Source: Geotrypetes seraphini
Taxonomy: Eukaryota; Chordata; Amphibia; Gymnophiona; Dermophiidae
Reading direction: 5' to 3'
Assembly: GCF_902459505.1 (NCBI RefSeq)
Contig: NC_047084.1
Coordinates: 503,682,474 to 503,746,473 of the forward strand
DNA: 64,000 bases
The position numbers and the translations under genes were made by a program. A model generated the notes under the pieces. That model saw only the letters and a list, made by a program, of their open reading frames with translations, was not told the DNA's origin and did no database searches. Below, piece after piece: positions 54,930 to 64,000 of this stretch. The stretch's first letter is position 1; each line of letters opens with the position of its first letter.

Positions 54930-55345
54930 AGAAATCACTTTATATTGGACTCAAAATACATTCTATAGAATTTTGCGTAGCACATGTCCACACAACTATT
55001 TAGGTACATGCATTTGTGCCGACGAAAACCAGGCCTAAGTGCTTGTGTTTAAGTCATGCACAGATCAAACACATTGAGTGTATTCTATAATAGTTCACCT
55101 AACTTTCAGGAATGCCCAGGACCTGCTCATAATCCTCCCGGGCTACACTCTCTTGTGAAATCCACATGTTGGTATTTACATGCACTACTTTATAGAATAT
55201 ACATAGAAAGTTGTGTACATTTTAATTAGTGCCAATAATTGTTGGCAACTATTGCCACTGATTGACTTGTTTAAACAATTAAGTTTGCAATTTGTAAATA
55301 TTTGTGCATGTAACTTTGGCCGCAGTATGCAGAATCTGGCCCATA
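54930..55345. mobile_element. possible DNA-transposon relic with AGAATCTGGCCC end
   Basis: The right end AGAATCTGGCCC (55331-55342) matches the end type at 46209 (GAATCTGGCCT). Left end not fixed. Low certainty. Confidence 0.35.
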
Positions 55346-55355
55346 GTATTTAATC

Positions 55356-55530
55356 CAGGGGTGGGTATCTCCAGACCTCGAGGGATGGAATCCAGTCGGG
55401 TTTTCAGGATTTCCCCAATGAATATGCATTGCAAGCAGTGCATACAAATAGATCTCATGCATATTCATTGGGGAAATCCTGAAAACCCAACTGGATTCCG
55501 GACCTCGAGGACCGGGGTTACCCACCCCTG
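55356..55530. mobile_element. foldback hAT MITE, CAGGGGTGGG family
   Basis: Ends CAGGGGTGGGTA and complement. Flanks ATTTAATC (55348-55355) and ATTTAGTT (55531-55538). Core 'ggttttcaggatttccccaa' and its complement, identical in type to 60580-60755. Confidence 0.8.
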
Positions 55531-57135
55531 ATTTAGTTTGTCACTTTGCAGTTTCAAACTTCTGTATCAAAACTATTTTGCTTACATAGCAGGGAATTTT
55601 TGAGCTGCAATAAAAAGTCCACCAGGTGCATCTCTTTGAATTTGTCCTGTAAGCCATAACTGTGTAGGGGAGAGATGCTTTGAAAAAAAAAAAATTTTTT
55701 TACATTTTCTCTTAGATACCTAGTAATGGCTGATCTAAATTCTCCTTTTTAACTTTCCTTGCCTGAGAAACTGTGAGGATGAAGCCCTGAGAATCTTGTT
55801 GCATTCTAGGGTCTCTGCCTTGATTTGTTGAAGCTTTATGAGGATTTACAAAATCTCGACTCTGAAAGTAAAAACACTGTAGATTTGACAGGGAGTTTAA
55901 AAGATTCCTGTGTTATGTGTGGTGACAGATATTTTCATATATGAATTGCCCCATAGTATTGAAAATTCACTGCAGAAGAGAAGATATTTGGGGGCTGGCC
56001 TCTAGCACAATGCTGCTGTGATCTGGAGGATCCTGGTTTAGATCTTCTGTCTGAGATGGAGAAATTGGCAGCTGTTCCTGGGTGGCCTTCAGCAGCTATT
56101 GAGTGGTACTGGAGTGCACTTTATAAAAGGTATATTCTAGGGTTATTATAGTATCTTGAGCTGTTTGGGCTTGCCATCAAGGGAAGGACAGTAGAAACAG
56201 CACAGACCAAGGGAAAAAACTAGAGTACCGAGAGAGGAAAATCTTATTTTATTAATTAGCTGCCTGCAAACTATGGTATTACTGCTTGGTATTACTGCTA
56301 ATTAATTATTTAAATGTAAAGGCTTCTAGTCACATTAAAGCTTTTAAGGGTCCTCTGCTTCATTTTCTTCTGCTTAACCACATTGTTGCTCTTTGAGATT
56401 TGCAATTTAAATAATGTGAACATCTTCTTTTGCTAGCGTTACAGCTTGTCCTTATCTTTACAGAATTTTTTTCTTTGCATTTTTAGTTTGCTTATCCCTG
56501 TTTATTTTTTTTTATCAGTTTTCCCTTCTCACGGGACTTGTGCTTGACTTGTATTTTAGTGAAGGGTGACTAGAAGCACATTTCTGCTTGCCGCTGACTG
56601 GTATTAATCTCCTATCTGTTTTCCCCCCTTGTGATCCTTTTTATTTTTTTCTGCCATCTGTATCTCCAGTATATAATGTATATTTACAATGTATGTGCTG
56701 AATCGTTTGGGGATTCTGTGGGCCTTTATATTTTAAAAGGACAGAGGTGGCCGGTCTGGTGTTTTAGTGGTTCCTTTTCTAACCAGCCACGCTGATGTTC
56801 ACTGACGTGATTGTACCACCTGGCTCTGGGTTGTTGTATTTTGTGCTAAATCTGCTGTATTTCATGCTGTCATTTCTTTTGATATGGTTGCCTTTGTGTT
56901 TTGGCTCTGTTTGTATATGGTTACCTTCTGTCTTAATAAACATGATATTACAAAAAAAAAGAAGTATATTTCCACATTTTCAAACCACAGCAATCATCTT
57001 TTTCTTCCTCTCTGCAGTCTGTCATATTCAGCCTTTTCCTAGCTTATATATTAGCTGTGCCAGTGTATATACTCATATATGTATGTACCTTATATATGGT
57101 TATTGTAACTTTCCCTGAGCTTTGGCAATTTGCTG
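55531..57135. other. mostly unassigned sequence, 1.6 kb
   Basis: The only feature is an A-run after 'aataaacatgatattac' at 56934-56960, which looks like a retroposon 3' end. The 107-codon frame at 56795-57118 is hydrophobic by composition; no domain seen. Confidence 0.45.
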
Positions 57136-57139
57136 AGTG

Positions 57140-57450
57140 AGTAGATTGGAAGACCCGACTATATATACCCTGGAAGAGAGAAGGGACAGAGGAGATAGGA
57201 TACAGATTTCAACTACTTGAAAGCTATTAATGAACCTCTTCCAGGCAGGGAAGCTATAGACTTAAGAGGACATGAAATGAAGCTACAAAGAGGTAAATGT
57301 AAAAACAATATGAGTATCAGAAAATATGTTAACAGAAAAGGTGGTGGATGCATGAAATGCTCTCCTGGTGGAGATGGTGGGTAGTGGGACAAAAGGATAG
57401 AATTTAGAAAGGCTGGGATAAATATAAAGGGTGGGTGATTACGGTACTTC
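57140..57450 (+). mobile_element. CR1 LINE fragment
   Basis: Contains an eroded YTLEERRDRGDRIQI and EKVVDA*NAL motif pair, the CR1 C-terminal region also seen at 5419-4988. No 3' end is recognised. Confidence 0.65.
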
Positions 57451-58224
57451 ATCGGCAAAAAAGCTCCAAAAAATAACAAGTTTTGCTTTAATTATTTAAG
57501 ATAAAGAGTATGCTTGATGATTATTTTCTGGAGTTTTTGCCTATGAAGAATCACCCTCTCTATTTGAGGATGGTTTCCTCCTCAACAGGGTTCTGATGCT
57601 TTTTTTTTTTTTCCTCCAGTTTAACTGTGCTTGTAATTATTTTCCTCTATTTTGTAGCCTTATTGTGTGGATTTTAGATGAATAATTAAGGCTGTGGATT
57701 AACCTCCCCCCCAAAAAAAACAATAGATCCCTATATAATAAGAGAATGGACTCAAATAAAAACTTAAATGAGTTTCCACACGTCAAAGGCATGGAGGGGC
57801 AGGGGGTAACCTGTACGGAGCAGTAGGTACATACAACCTTATCCACCTTACTGAGAAGATAGGCCATGCTGGTTTTCATCTGCTATCATTTATTGTGTTA
57901 CTGTAACAAAATAAATACACTTCTGTGTGCTTGACCTTGTTACTGTGTCAACCCAAGCGTTCAGCATAGCATTCCTAACTTATGGACTCGTTTGCTTGTT
58001 CTTCTTTATCTTATTCCAATGTTCTGCTCTGGCACCAGTATTATGGCTGTCTGCTTTTAACCAGACAGATACTTTTATCACAGGTTGCACTGCTCATTTC
58101 TTCTCTCTAGCTGTTGCCGGTGGTCCTTATGCTGATCTTTAATAACTCTGCCCTGATGTATAAGGGCAGAGTTATTTTAGATATATTTCTTAGTGGTATG
58201 AGTTTTTAGTTAGGTGCCATTGAC
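57451..58224. other. unassigned sequence
   Basis: A T-run at 57600-57613 and no credible frame or repeat end. Confidence 0.4.
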
Positions 58225-58530
58225 TCATGTTCAAATCCTAATGACTTGATCAATTACAGATCTAAAAAGAGATCGGTTTTCTGCTAGTCCGGTAAGGTCC
58301 TCTAGGGTCATCCCCCTGTGGTTGTTTTCAGCATGTCCAACCATCTGATTGTAGGTTGCCATCTTCGCCTGTTTCCTTCGATCTTCCTTCAATGATCTTT
58401 CTCTTCTGATGGTGTGACCAAAGTAAGACAGTCGCAACTTCATCATTTGGACTTTGAGAGACATAGCCGGTTTGATCTCTTCCAGAATCGATTTGTTAGT
58501 TCTTCTGGAGGTCCATGGCACACATAAAAT
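58225..58530 (-). mobile_element. LINE RT C-terminal fragment
   Basis: Minus frame 58521-58231 (96 aa) reads RRTNKSILEEIKP, MKLRLSYFGHTIRRERSLKED and MTLEDLTGLAENRSLFRSVI. This is the conserved C-terminal segment following the RT in one LINE lineage (perhaps RTE-like; the clade is uncertain). Short and without a promoter or 5' part. Confidence 0.7.
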
Positions 58531-58544
58531 CCTTCAGCACCAAA

Positions 58545-59770
58545 ACTATTTTAGATGTCTGTCTTAATGGTATGCAGGACATGGTTCAAGAGGTAATAGT
58601 TTTGGGACCGCTGACAGTAGTGAACAAATTTGAGATAACTGGAGTGAAGACACTAAAGAAATCTGCAACAGCGTTTAATTTATGAAAGGATGACTGATAA
58701 TATGAGGAAAATTGTTTAAAAAGCAATAGCTAGAAGGAGCAGCTGGAAAAAAAATCATAAAAGCGGGCATGGACACTGTGTAAAAATACCATTCTGAGAC
58801 CTAATTTTATTTTATTGTAATCCGTTCTGGGCTCCTGGGGAGGATGGGCTAAAAAAATGACCAAATAAATAAATAAATAAATCTTAGAAGCCTAGATGAG
58901 ATATATTCCATGAATTGAAAAGGTGGGGAAAAAAGCCAAATGACAGCCTGCATGGTTAAAAGTTGATATGAAAGAGGCTATTTAGAGGCAAAAAAACAAT
59001 TTCCAAAAAATGGAAAAAGGAAGCAGCATAAGCACTGGCAAGTTTAGATGTAAAGCACGGAAGGCTAAAAGAGAGAATTTGACAAGAAGCTTGCTGTACC
59101 TGAAAAAAAAATTGCCTCTACATTATAAGCAGAAAGCTTGTGATGGAGGGAGTTGAACCATGAGATTGAGTAGTAAAATAAACACTCGAGGAGGAAAAGG
59201 CCATAATGGAGGCAATGACGTAGCAAGGGAGGTTGATGCCTGGGGCAGTGATGCCTGGCATTGCTGTGCCATGCATCCCCCAACTCTTCCCCGCTGCTTG
59301 GACACCCCCTGTGTACCTCTTGAAATGTTTACTGGCATGAGTGCAACTCGCGCCGGTGTCGGCTCCCTTCTGACATCATGTCCTGGTCCTGTAACCTGGA
59401 AGTGACATCAGAAGGGAGCTGCACCGGCACGAGTTGCAAGCGGAAGATATTGCTCGCACCAAAAAACATTTGAAGAGGTACATGGGGAGAGGGAGGCAGA
59501 GAGGAGGAGAGGCGGAGAGGCGCTGGTCCCCCCCCCCAAGATGGCACCCGGGTTTGTTTCCCCTCCCCCCCCTTTTCTACACCACTGAGTGGAGAGACTA
59601 AATGAATTTTTTGCTTCATTCTTTACTGAGGAGGTTATAAGGTACCTTTGCCAGAAATAGTATTTAAGGGTGGCGGTACAGATGAACTGTAAGACATCTT
59701 GGTGAACCTGGCAGATGTAATGAACCATATTGACATTTTTCAGAGCAGCAAATCATATGGCCCAGACTGT
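58545..59770 (+). mobile_element. CR1 ORF2 relic with two insertions
   Basis: Pieces in order: endonuclease end (NGMQDMVQEVIVLGPL, about 58575-58620), linker (KARKAKREFDKKLA, about 59055-59095) and RT-proximal LNEFFASFFTEEVI (59590-59640). The pieces match 62400-63110 of the young CR1. Inserts are an L2 tail (about 58786-58885, ending in AAATAAATAAAT) and a hAT (59213-59587). It is cut on the right by an L2-like LINE at 59771. Confidence 0.75.
59213..59587. mobile_element. small hAT, CAGTGGC family, in CR1 relic
   Basis: Degenerate ends (CAATGACGTAGCAAGGG; CTACACCACTG). Flanks AATGGAGG and AGTGGAGA match at six of eight bases. Internal hairpin 59343-59438 with 35-bp arms. Confidence 0.65.
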
Positions 59771-61404
59771 ATAATAATAATAATAATAATAATAATTTAA
59801 TTCTTATATACCGCCAAAGCCATGGTAGTTTGAGGCAGTTTACAACAAGAAAAGCTGGACAATCGGCGAAAATAATTACAATGACGTTATCAACTACAAG
59901 TGGAGAAGGGCAGATACAAGTTGAGTGGGAGTGAGTCAGAGTGAGACACAGAGTAGAGGCATCGAGTACATGTAGGAAGCGTACATGGTAAGGTATTAAG
60001 AGTTCTTGGTTACAATTTGGTTGAACAGGTTTGTTTTAACTAGTTTTCTAAAGTGAAGATAGGATGAGGCGTGCTTAATGATATTACCCAGTCAACCATT
60101 CTGTTGGGCAGCCTGGAAAGCAAGAGTTCTGCCCAGATATCTCTTGAATCGGCAGGCCTTTAATGTTGGGTGGCTAAACATGTGAACCCTGCGAGTTGGC
60201 CTGGTGGAACAGTCCAAGTTGGAACCAGATATATGGGGGCCAAACCTTGAATGGAATTGAAACATAGAAAGGCAAATTTGAATAACACTCTTGCTTCCAG
60301 GGACAGTCAGTGACGTTTTTGGTAGTAGGGGGGTTATATGTTCCCATTTTTTTATACCAAAAATCAGTCAAACTACCCAATTTTGTATGATTCTGAGTCT
60401 TTGGATGGTTTTCTTGAAGGACCCTAGATAAATGATGTTGCAATAATCGAGCAGGCTTAAAATGGAAGATTGCACCAGTAAGCGGAGAGATGCTGCATCG
60501 AAGTACTTTCTGATGGTTCTTAGTTTCCGCAATGTCAAGAAGCCTTTTCTAACCAGTAACTCAGTGTGAGCATCTAGAGCAGGGGTGTCAAAGTCCCTTC
60601 TCGAGGGCCGGAATCCAGTCGGGTTTTCTGGATTTCCCCAATGAATATGCATTGAAAGCAGTGCATGCAAATAGATCTCCTCATGCAGATTCATTGGGGA
60701 AATCCTGAAAACCTGACTGGATTCTGGCCCTCGAGGACCGACTTTGACACCTGTGATCTAGAGTGAGGTTGCGGTCCAGCGTCACTTCCAGAATTTTTAT
60801 GGTGTCAGCAAAAGGAAAAATCTGACCATTCAAGGAAATTGAAGTATCTTTTTTATTTTGTCATTCGGACTCGCCAGGAAGAATTTGTTTTTTTCTGAGT
60901 TGAGTTTGAGTTTGAGTTTGAATTCGGCCATCCATGATTCGATTTGCTTTAAAGTTGATGCCAGGTGATTTTTGGTCTCAGAAGTCAGGCTTGTTAGGGG
61001 AAGAACTATGTGATGTCGTCAGCATAGATATAAAATTTGACTTTTAAGCTTTGAAGTAGATTCCCCAAAGGGGCTAGGTAAATGTTAAACAGAGTGGGGG
61101 ATAGCCCTGCGGGACTCCGCATGGGTTTACCCAGTTGGTGGATAGATTATTATTGCTATAGACTCAGTATGAACGTGTAGTCAAGAAACCTCGAAGCCAT
61201 TTTAACACATTACCGGAGAGACCAATTGATTCCAAACAGTCAATTAGGATGGTATGATCGACTAAATCGAAGGCGCTACTTAAGTCTAGCTGCAGGATGA
61301 GTGCGCTTGTACCCTGGCTGAGTAAGTTCAGGAGGGAATCTAGCAATGAAGCAGTAACTGTTTTGGTGCTGAACCCGGATCGAAAGAACTCAAACATGAA
61401 ATTG
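59771..61404 (-). mobile_element. L2-like LINE, 5'-truncated, with hAT MITE inside
   Basis: 3' end in a TAA microsatellite (59771-59799) followed by the 'ataccgcc' tail. RT pieces: 61397-61164 (FSTKTVTASLLDSLL, LQLDLSSAFDLVDH, WLRGFLTTRSY), YADD intact at 61015-61026, and the C-terminal region 60694-60368 (HTELLVRKGFLTLRKLR, SILSLLDYCNIIYLG). Interrupted by a hAT MITE at 60580-60755. Same family as 2141-4145 but less worn. Confidence 0.85.
60580..60755. mobile_element. foldback hAT MITE with perfect 8-bp TSD
   Basis: Ends CAGGGGTGTCAAAGTC and GACTTTGACACCTGTG. ATCTAGAG at 60572-60579 and 60756-60763. The surrounding L2 text is continuous once it is removed. Confidence 0.9.
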
Positions 61405-61452
61405 TAGATTTACTATAGTCGGTATCCAATCATTCTGGGAAGGAAGCTGAGG

Positions 61453-61857
61453 ATGAGGGCCCAGAAGATAGTGTTCTCAGAGATCCTACCAGTGCCGAGG
61501 GCAGATGCGAAAAGGCAGGAGGAACTACAATCAATAAATACGTGGATGAGGAGATGGTGTGAGGAAGAAGGATTCCACTTCGTCAGGAACTGGGCGGCGT
61601 TTTGGGGCAAGAGCAAGCTTTACAGGAAAGATGGACTGCACCTGAGCGCGGCAGGAACTAGACTTCTAGCAAACAACGTCAAGAGAGGAATAGAACAGGC
61701 TTTAAACTATGAAGAAGGGGAAAGCCGACAGTTGACCAAGGGTCCTGTGAAGATACTGAGGGGAAAAATGGCTGGGAAGAAACAAGGGACAAATTGCAGG
61801 AGTCGACAAACCCAGAAGAAGAGGTTACAATGTCTGCAGCAAAAGAGAAGAAAATAA
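61453..61857 (+). CDS. CR1 ORF1, C-terminal esterase-like domain (partial)
   Basis: 134 codons shown; the true frame enters from upstream (RYPIILGRKL before the Met). KDGLHLSAAG contains the D-x-x-H pair (D60, H63) of SGNH-type esterases, known in the ORF1 of CR1-group elements. The N-terminal catalytic Ser block is not present because the element is truncated. The role in retrotransposition is unproven (possibly membrane or lipid interaction). Confidence 0.7.
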   Translation: MRAQKIVFSEILPVPRADAKRQEELQSINTWMRRWCEEEGFHFVRNWAAFWGKSKLYRKDGLHLSAAGTRLLANNVKRGIEQALNYEEGESRQLTKGPVKILRGKMAGKKQGTNCRSRQTQKKRLQCLQQKRRK

Positions 61858-62134
61858 GGACCGAAGCACAGGGAAAGGAAAGGAGGACAGCAAAATACCA
61901 GGATCTAAAGTGCATATATGCTAATGCAAGGAGCCTAAGAAACAAAATGGGGGAACTAGAAGCCTTGGCCAAGCAGAAGACATCGACATCATTGGAATCT
62001 CTGAAACATGGTGGAATGAGGAAAGCAAATGGGATACAGCACTACTGGGATACAAGCTCTATCGCCAGGACAGATCAGGACAAAAAGGAGGTGGAATAGC
62101 CCTATACATAAAAGAAGGCATACAATCCACAAAA

Positions 62135-63166
62135 ATGGACACAGCAGAGACGGCCAACAAGCTGGAATCTCTATGGATTAAAATACCGGGAAGGAAAGGG
62201 CCTGAAATAAAGATGGGCCTATATTATCGCCCACCCGGGCAAACCGGAGATATCGATGAGGAAATGGAAGCCGAGATGAAGCGAGCATGCAAAAGTGGCA
62301 ACACGGTTATTATGGGAGACTTCAACTACCCTGGGATAGACTGGAGTCTTGGATGCTCGAAATGCGCTAGAGAGACAAAATTCCTGGAAGCTACACAGGA
62401 TTGCTTCATGGAACAGCTTGTTAGAGAACCGACGAGAGGAAATGCCACTCTGGATCTAATCCTAAATGGGTTAAGGGGACCTGCAAAGGAAGTAGAAGTA
62501 GTGGGACCGTTGGGAAACAGCGATCATAATATGATCAAGTTCAAGGTTGAGGTAGGAGAATCAAAAGGAAAGAGATCCATTGCGACAACCTTTAACTTCA
62601 GGAAAGGAAACTACGAAGCAAAGAGGGAATTGGTAAGGAAGAAACTTAGGAACTCTTCCAAAACATGGCTAACGGTAAATCATGCCTGGTCCTTCTTCAG
62701 GGACATGGTGAGCGAGGTGCAAAATCTGTATATCCCCAGATTCAGGAAGAGGTGCAAAAAGAATCAAACAAAAGACCCGGCATGGATAACCAAAACAGTG
62801 AAGGAAGCGATAGGCAATAAGAAAAATTCATTCAAGAAATGGAAAAAGGACAAAACTGAGGGGAACTGGAAAGAGCACAAGAAGCATCAAAAAGAATGTC
62901 ACCGTGAGGTTCGGAAAGCCAAAAGAGAGTATGAAGAGAGGCTAGCCAGGGAAGCAAGAAATTTCAAACCATTCTTCAGATATGTTAAAGGGAAGCAGCC
63001 GGCTAGAGAGGAAGTGGGACCGCTGGACGATGGAGACAGGAAGAGAGTGGTGAAGGAGGAGAAGGTAGTGGCAGAAAGGCTTAACATGTTCTTCTCGTCT
63101 GTATTTACAAACAAAAACATGTCCAACCTGAGCAATTCTTCAACGGAAGTCAGGCAGAAAAATTAA
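62135..63166 (+). CDS. CR1 ORF2, endonuclease part
   Basis: 343 codons of the APE-type endonuclease and linker: MGDFNYPGIDW (residues 60-70) with catalytic Asp and Asn, LDLILNG (107-112) and NSDHNMIKF (128-136) with the final Asp-His pair. Upstream text at 61890-62100 (CIYANARSLRNKMGELEALA) is the endonuclease start, displaced by a one-base frameshift near 61977. The frame ends after EVRQKN because of a second shift near 63150. Confidence 0.85.
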   Translation: MDTAETANKLESLWIKIPGRKGPEIKMGLYYRPPGQTGDIDEEMEAEMKRACKSGNTVIMGDFNYPGIDWSLGCSKCARETKFLEATQDCFMEQLVREPTRGNATLDLILNGLRGPAKEVEVVGPLGNSDHNMIKFKVEVGESKGKRSIATTFNFRKGNYEAKRELVRKKLRNSSKTWLTVNHAWSFFRDMVSEVQNLYIPRFRKRCKKNQTKDPAWITKTVKEAIGNKKNSFKKWKKDKTEGNWKEHKKHQKECHREVRKAKREYEERLAREARNFKPFFRYVKGKQPAREEVGPLDDGDRKRVVKEEKVVAERLNMFFSSVFTNKNMSNLSNSSTEVRQKN

Positions 63167-64000
63167 CATCCATAGAAGTGAGCCTTGAGGATGTTCGCAG
63201 GCAGATAGAAAAACTAAAAACTGACAAATCCCCGGGTCCGGATGGCATACATCCAAGGGTTCTGAAGGAATTAAAGGAGGAGATAGCGGAATTACTGCAG
63301 CAAATTTGCAACTTATCCCTGAAAACAGGGGAGATCCCGGAAGATTGGAAGATAGCCAACGTTACGCCCATCTTTAAAAAGGGATCAAGAGGTGACCCGG
63401 AAAACTACAGGCCGGTGAGCCTGACTTCGGTTCCGGGGAAAATGGCAGAAGCACTGATAAAAGAAAACATCGATCAACATTTTGAAAAACATGAACTTCT
63501 GATAACCAGCCAGCATGGTTTCTGCATGGGAAGATCGTGCCTAACGAACTTATTGCACTTCTTCGAAGGGATCAACAAACGGATGGACAAAGGAGACCCC
63601 ATAGACATCATATATCTAGATTTCCAAAAAGCCTTTGACAAGGTGCCCCATGAACGTCTACTCCGGAAACTGAAGAACCATGGGGTGGAAGGAGACATAC
63701 ATAGATGGATCAGAAACTGGTTGGAGGGTAGAAAACAAAGGGTAGGAGTGAAGGGTCACTACTCCGACTGGAGGAGGGTCACGAGTGGTGTCCCGCAGGG
63801 CTCGGTGCTCGGGCCGCTGCTATTTAATATCTTCATAAATGATCTAGAAACAGGGACGAAGTGCGAGATAATAAAATTTGCGGACGACACCAAACTATTT
63901 AATGGAACTCGGACAACAGAAGACTGCGAAGAATTGCAAAGGGACTTGAACAAACTAGAGGAATGGGCGGCGAAATGGCAGATGAAGTTCAACATTGAGA
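63155..64000 (+). pseudogene. CR1 ORF2, reverse transcriptase part (runs off the window)
   Basis: Open to the window edge in a new frame after the shift near 63150. KTDKSPGPDGIHPRVLKEL, IFKKGSRGDPENYRPVSLTS, IIYLDFQKAFDKVPHE, SGVPQGSVLGPLLFNIFINDLE and catalytic FADD (63877-63888) are all well preserved. All RT motifs from the fingers to the palm are present. Confidence 0.9.

Larger units (their letters stand above)
61405..64000 (+). mobile_element. young CR1 LINE (continues past the window)
   Basis: 5'-truncated in ORF1. The order is ORF1 esterase-like end, ORF2 endonuclease, linker and RT up to the window edge. The frames are long with only two apparent frameshifts in ORF2 (about 61977 and about 63150), so this is the least worn LINE here. 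It is the best local reference for the CR1 relics at 48005, 58545 and 13625. RT text continues past 64000, so the 3' end is unseen. Confidence 0.9.

Noticed and set aside
56795-57118. 107-codon hydrophobic frame as a membrane protein
   Set aside because: T-rich non-coding sequence crossing an A-run; no signal of conservation.

Overview
This window looks like repeat-dense vertebrate nuclear DNA. Three element types together make an amphibian genome likely, and my best guess is a caecilian: DIRS tyrosine-recombinase retroelements with long inverted ends, abundant CR1 and L2 LINEs, and hAT and Harbinger-like foldback elements. The species call is inference. I found no rRNA, tRNA gene, CRISPR array or prokaryotic operon. 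I also could not recognise any intact host protein-coding exon.

The only good host-gene signal is a CpG-rich promoter and short first exon at about 28.74-29.01 kb (+ strand). It has a GC box, a palindromic CRE and a strong splice donor at 29013/29014. If it is real, everything to its right is first-intron sequence as far as the window shows.

Layout. 0-6.3 kb: a small retroposon with a hammerhead-like ribozyme motif (175-513), a non-autonomous DNA transposon, a CR1 tail split by an L2-like LINE, and a minus-strand CR1 with reverse transcriptase. 6.3-18.05 kb: two old DIRS copies separated by an L1-type ORF1 relic. The second copy is itself interrupted by a hAT-like composite and by an L2 fragment. 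18.05-28.1 kb: hAT relics and foldback elements, a second hammerhead-like retroposon (20773-~21100), and a 2.76 kb hAT with perfect 8-bp target duplications. 28.7-29.0 kb: the promoter and exon. 29.9-32.1 kb: a third hammerhead-like retroposon with a hAT inside it. 33.1-35.4 kb: a mariner holding a CR1 that holds an L2 tail, all inside an L2 tail. 36.4-43.4 kb: L2, then a half-L1-like element (ORF1 only) into which a whole-looking DIRS of about 5.6 kb is inserted. 43.3-52 kb: more hAT, a second half-L1-like copy, and a SINE split by a hAT that contains a CR1. 52.3-54.8 kb: an internally deleted minus-strand DIRS of another family. 54.8-61.4 kb: foldback hATs and stacked CR1/L2 pieces. 61.4-64.0 kb: a young CR1 (ORF1 esterase end, ORF2 endonuclease and RT) cut off by the window edge.

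The most unusual signal is the three short retroposons at 0.34, 20.95 and 31.93 kb. Each carries the same three-stem fold built around CTGANGA and GAAA, matching the hammerhead ribozyme layout, while their other sequence is largely different. Two of them have exact 13-15 bp target duplications. Such ribozymes are known from Penelope-like retroelements, but no Penelope protein is visible here.

The window otherwise reads as a stratigraphy of insertions. At many sites the target duplications and the re-joined host element allow the order of events to be read directly.
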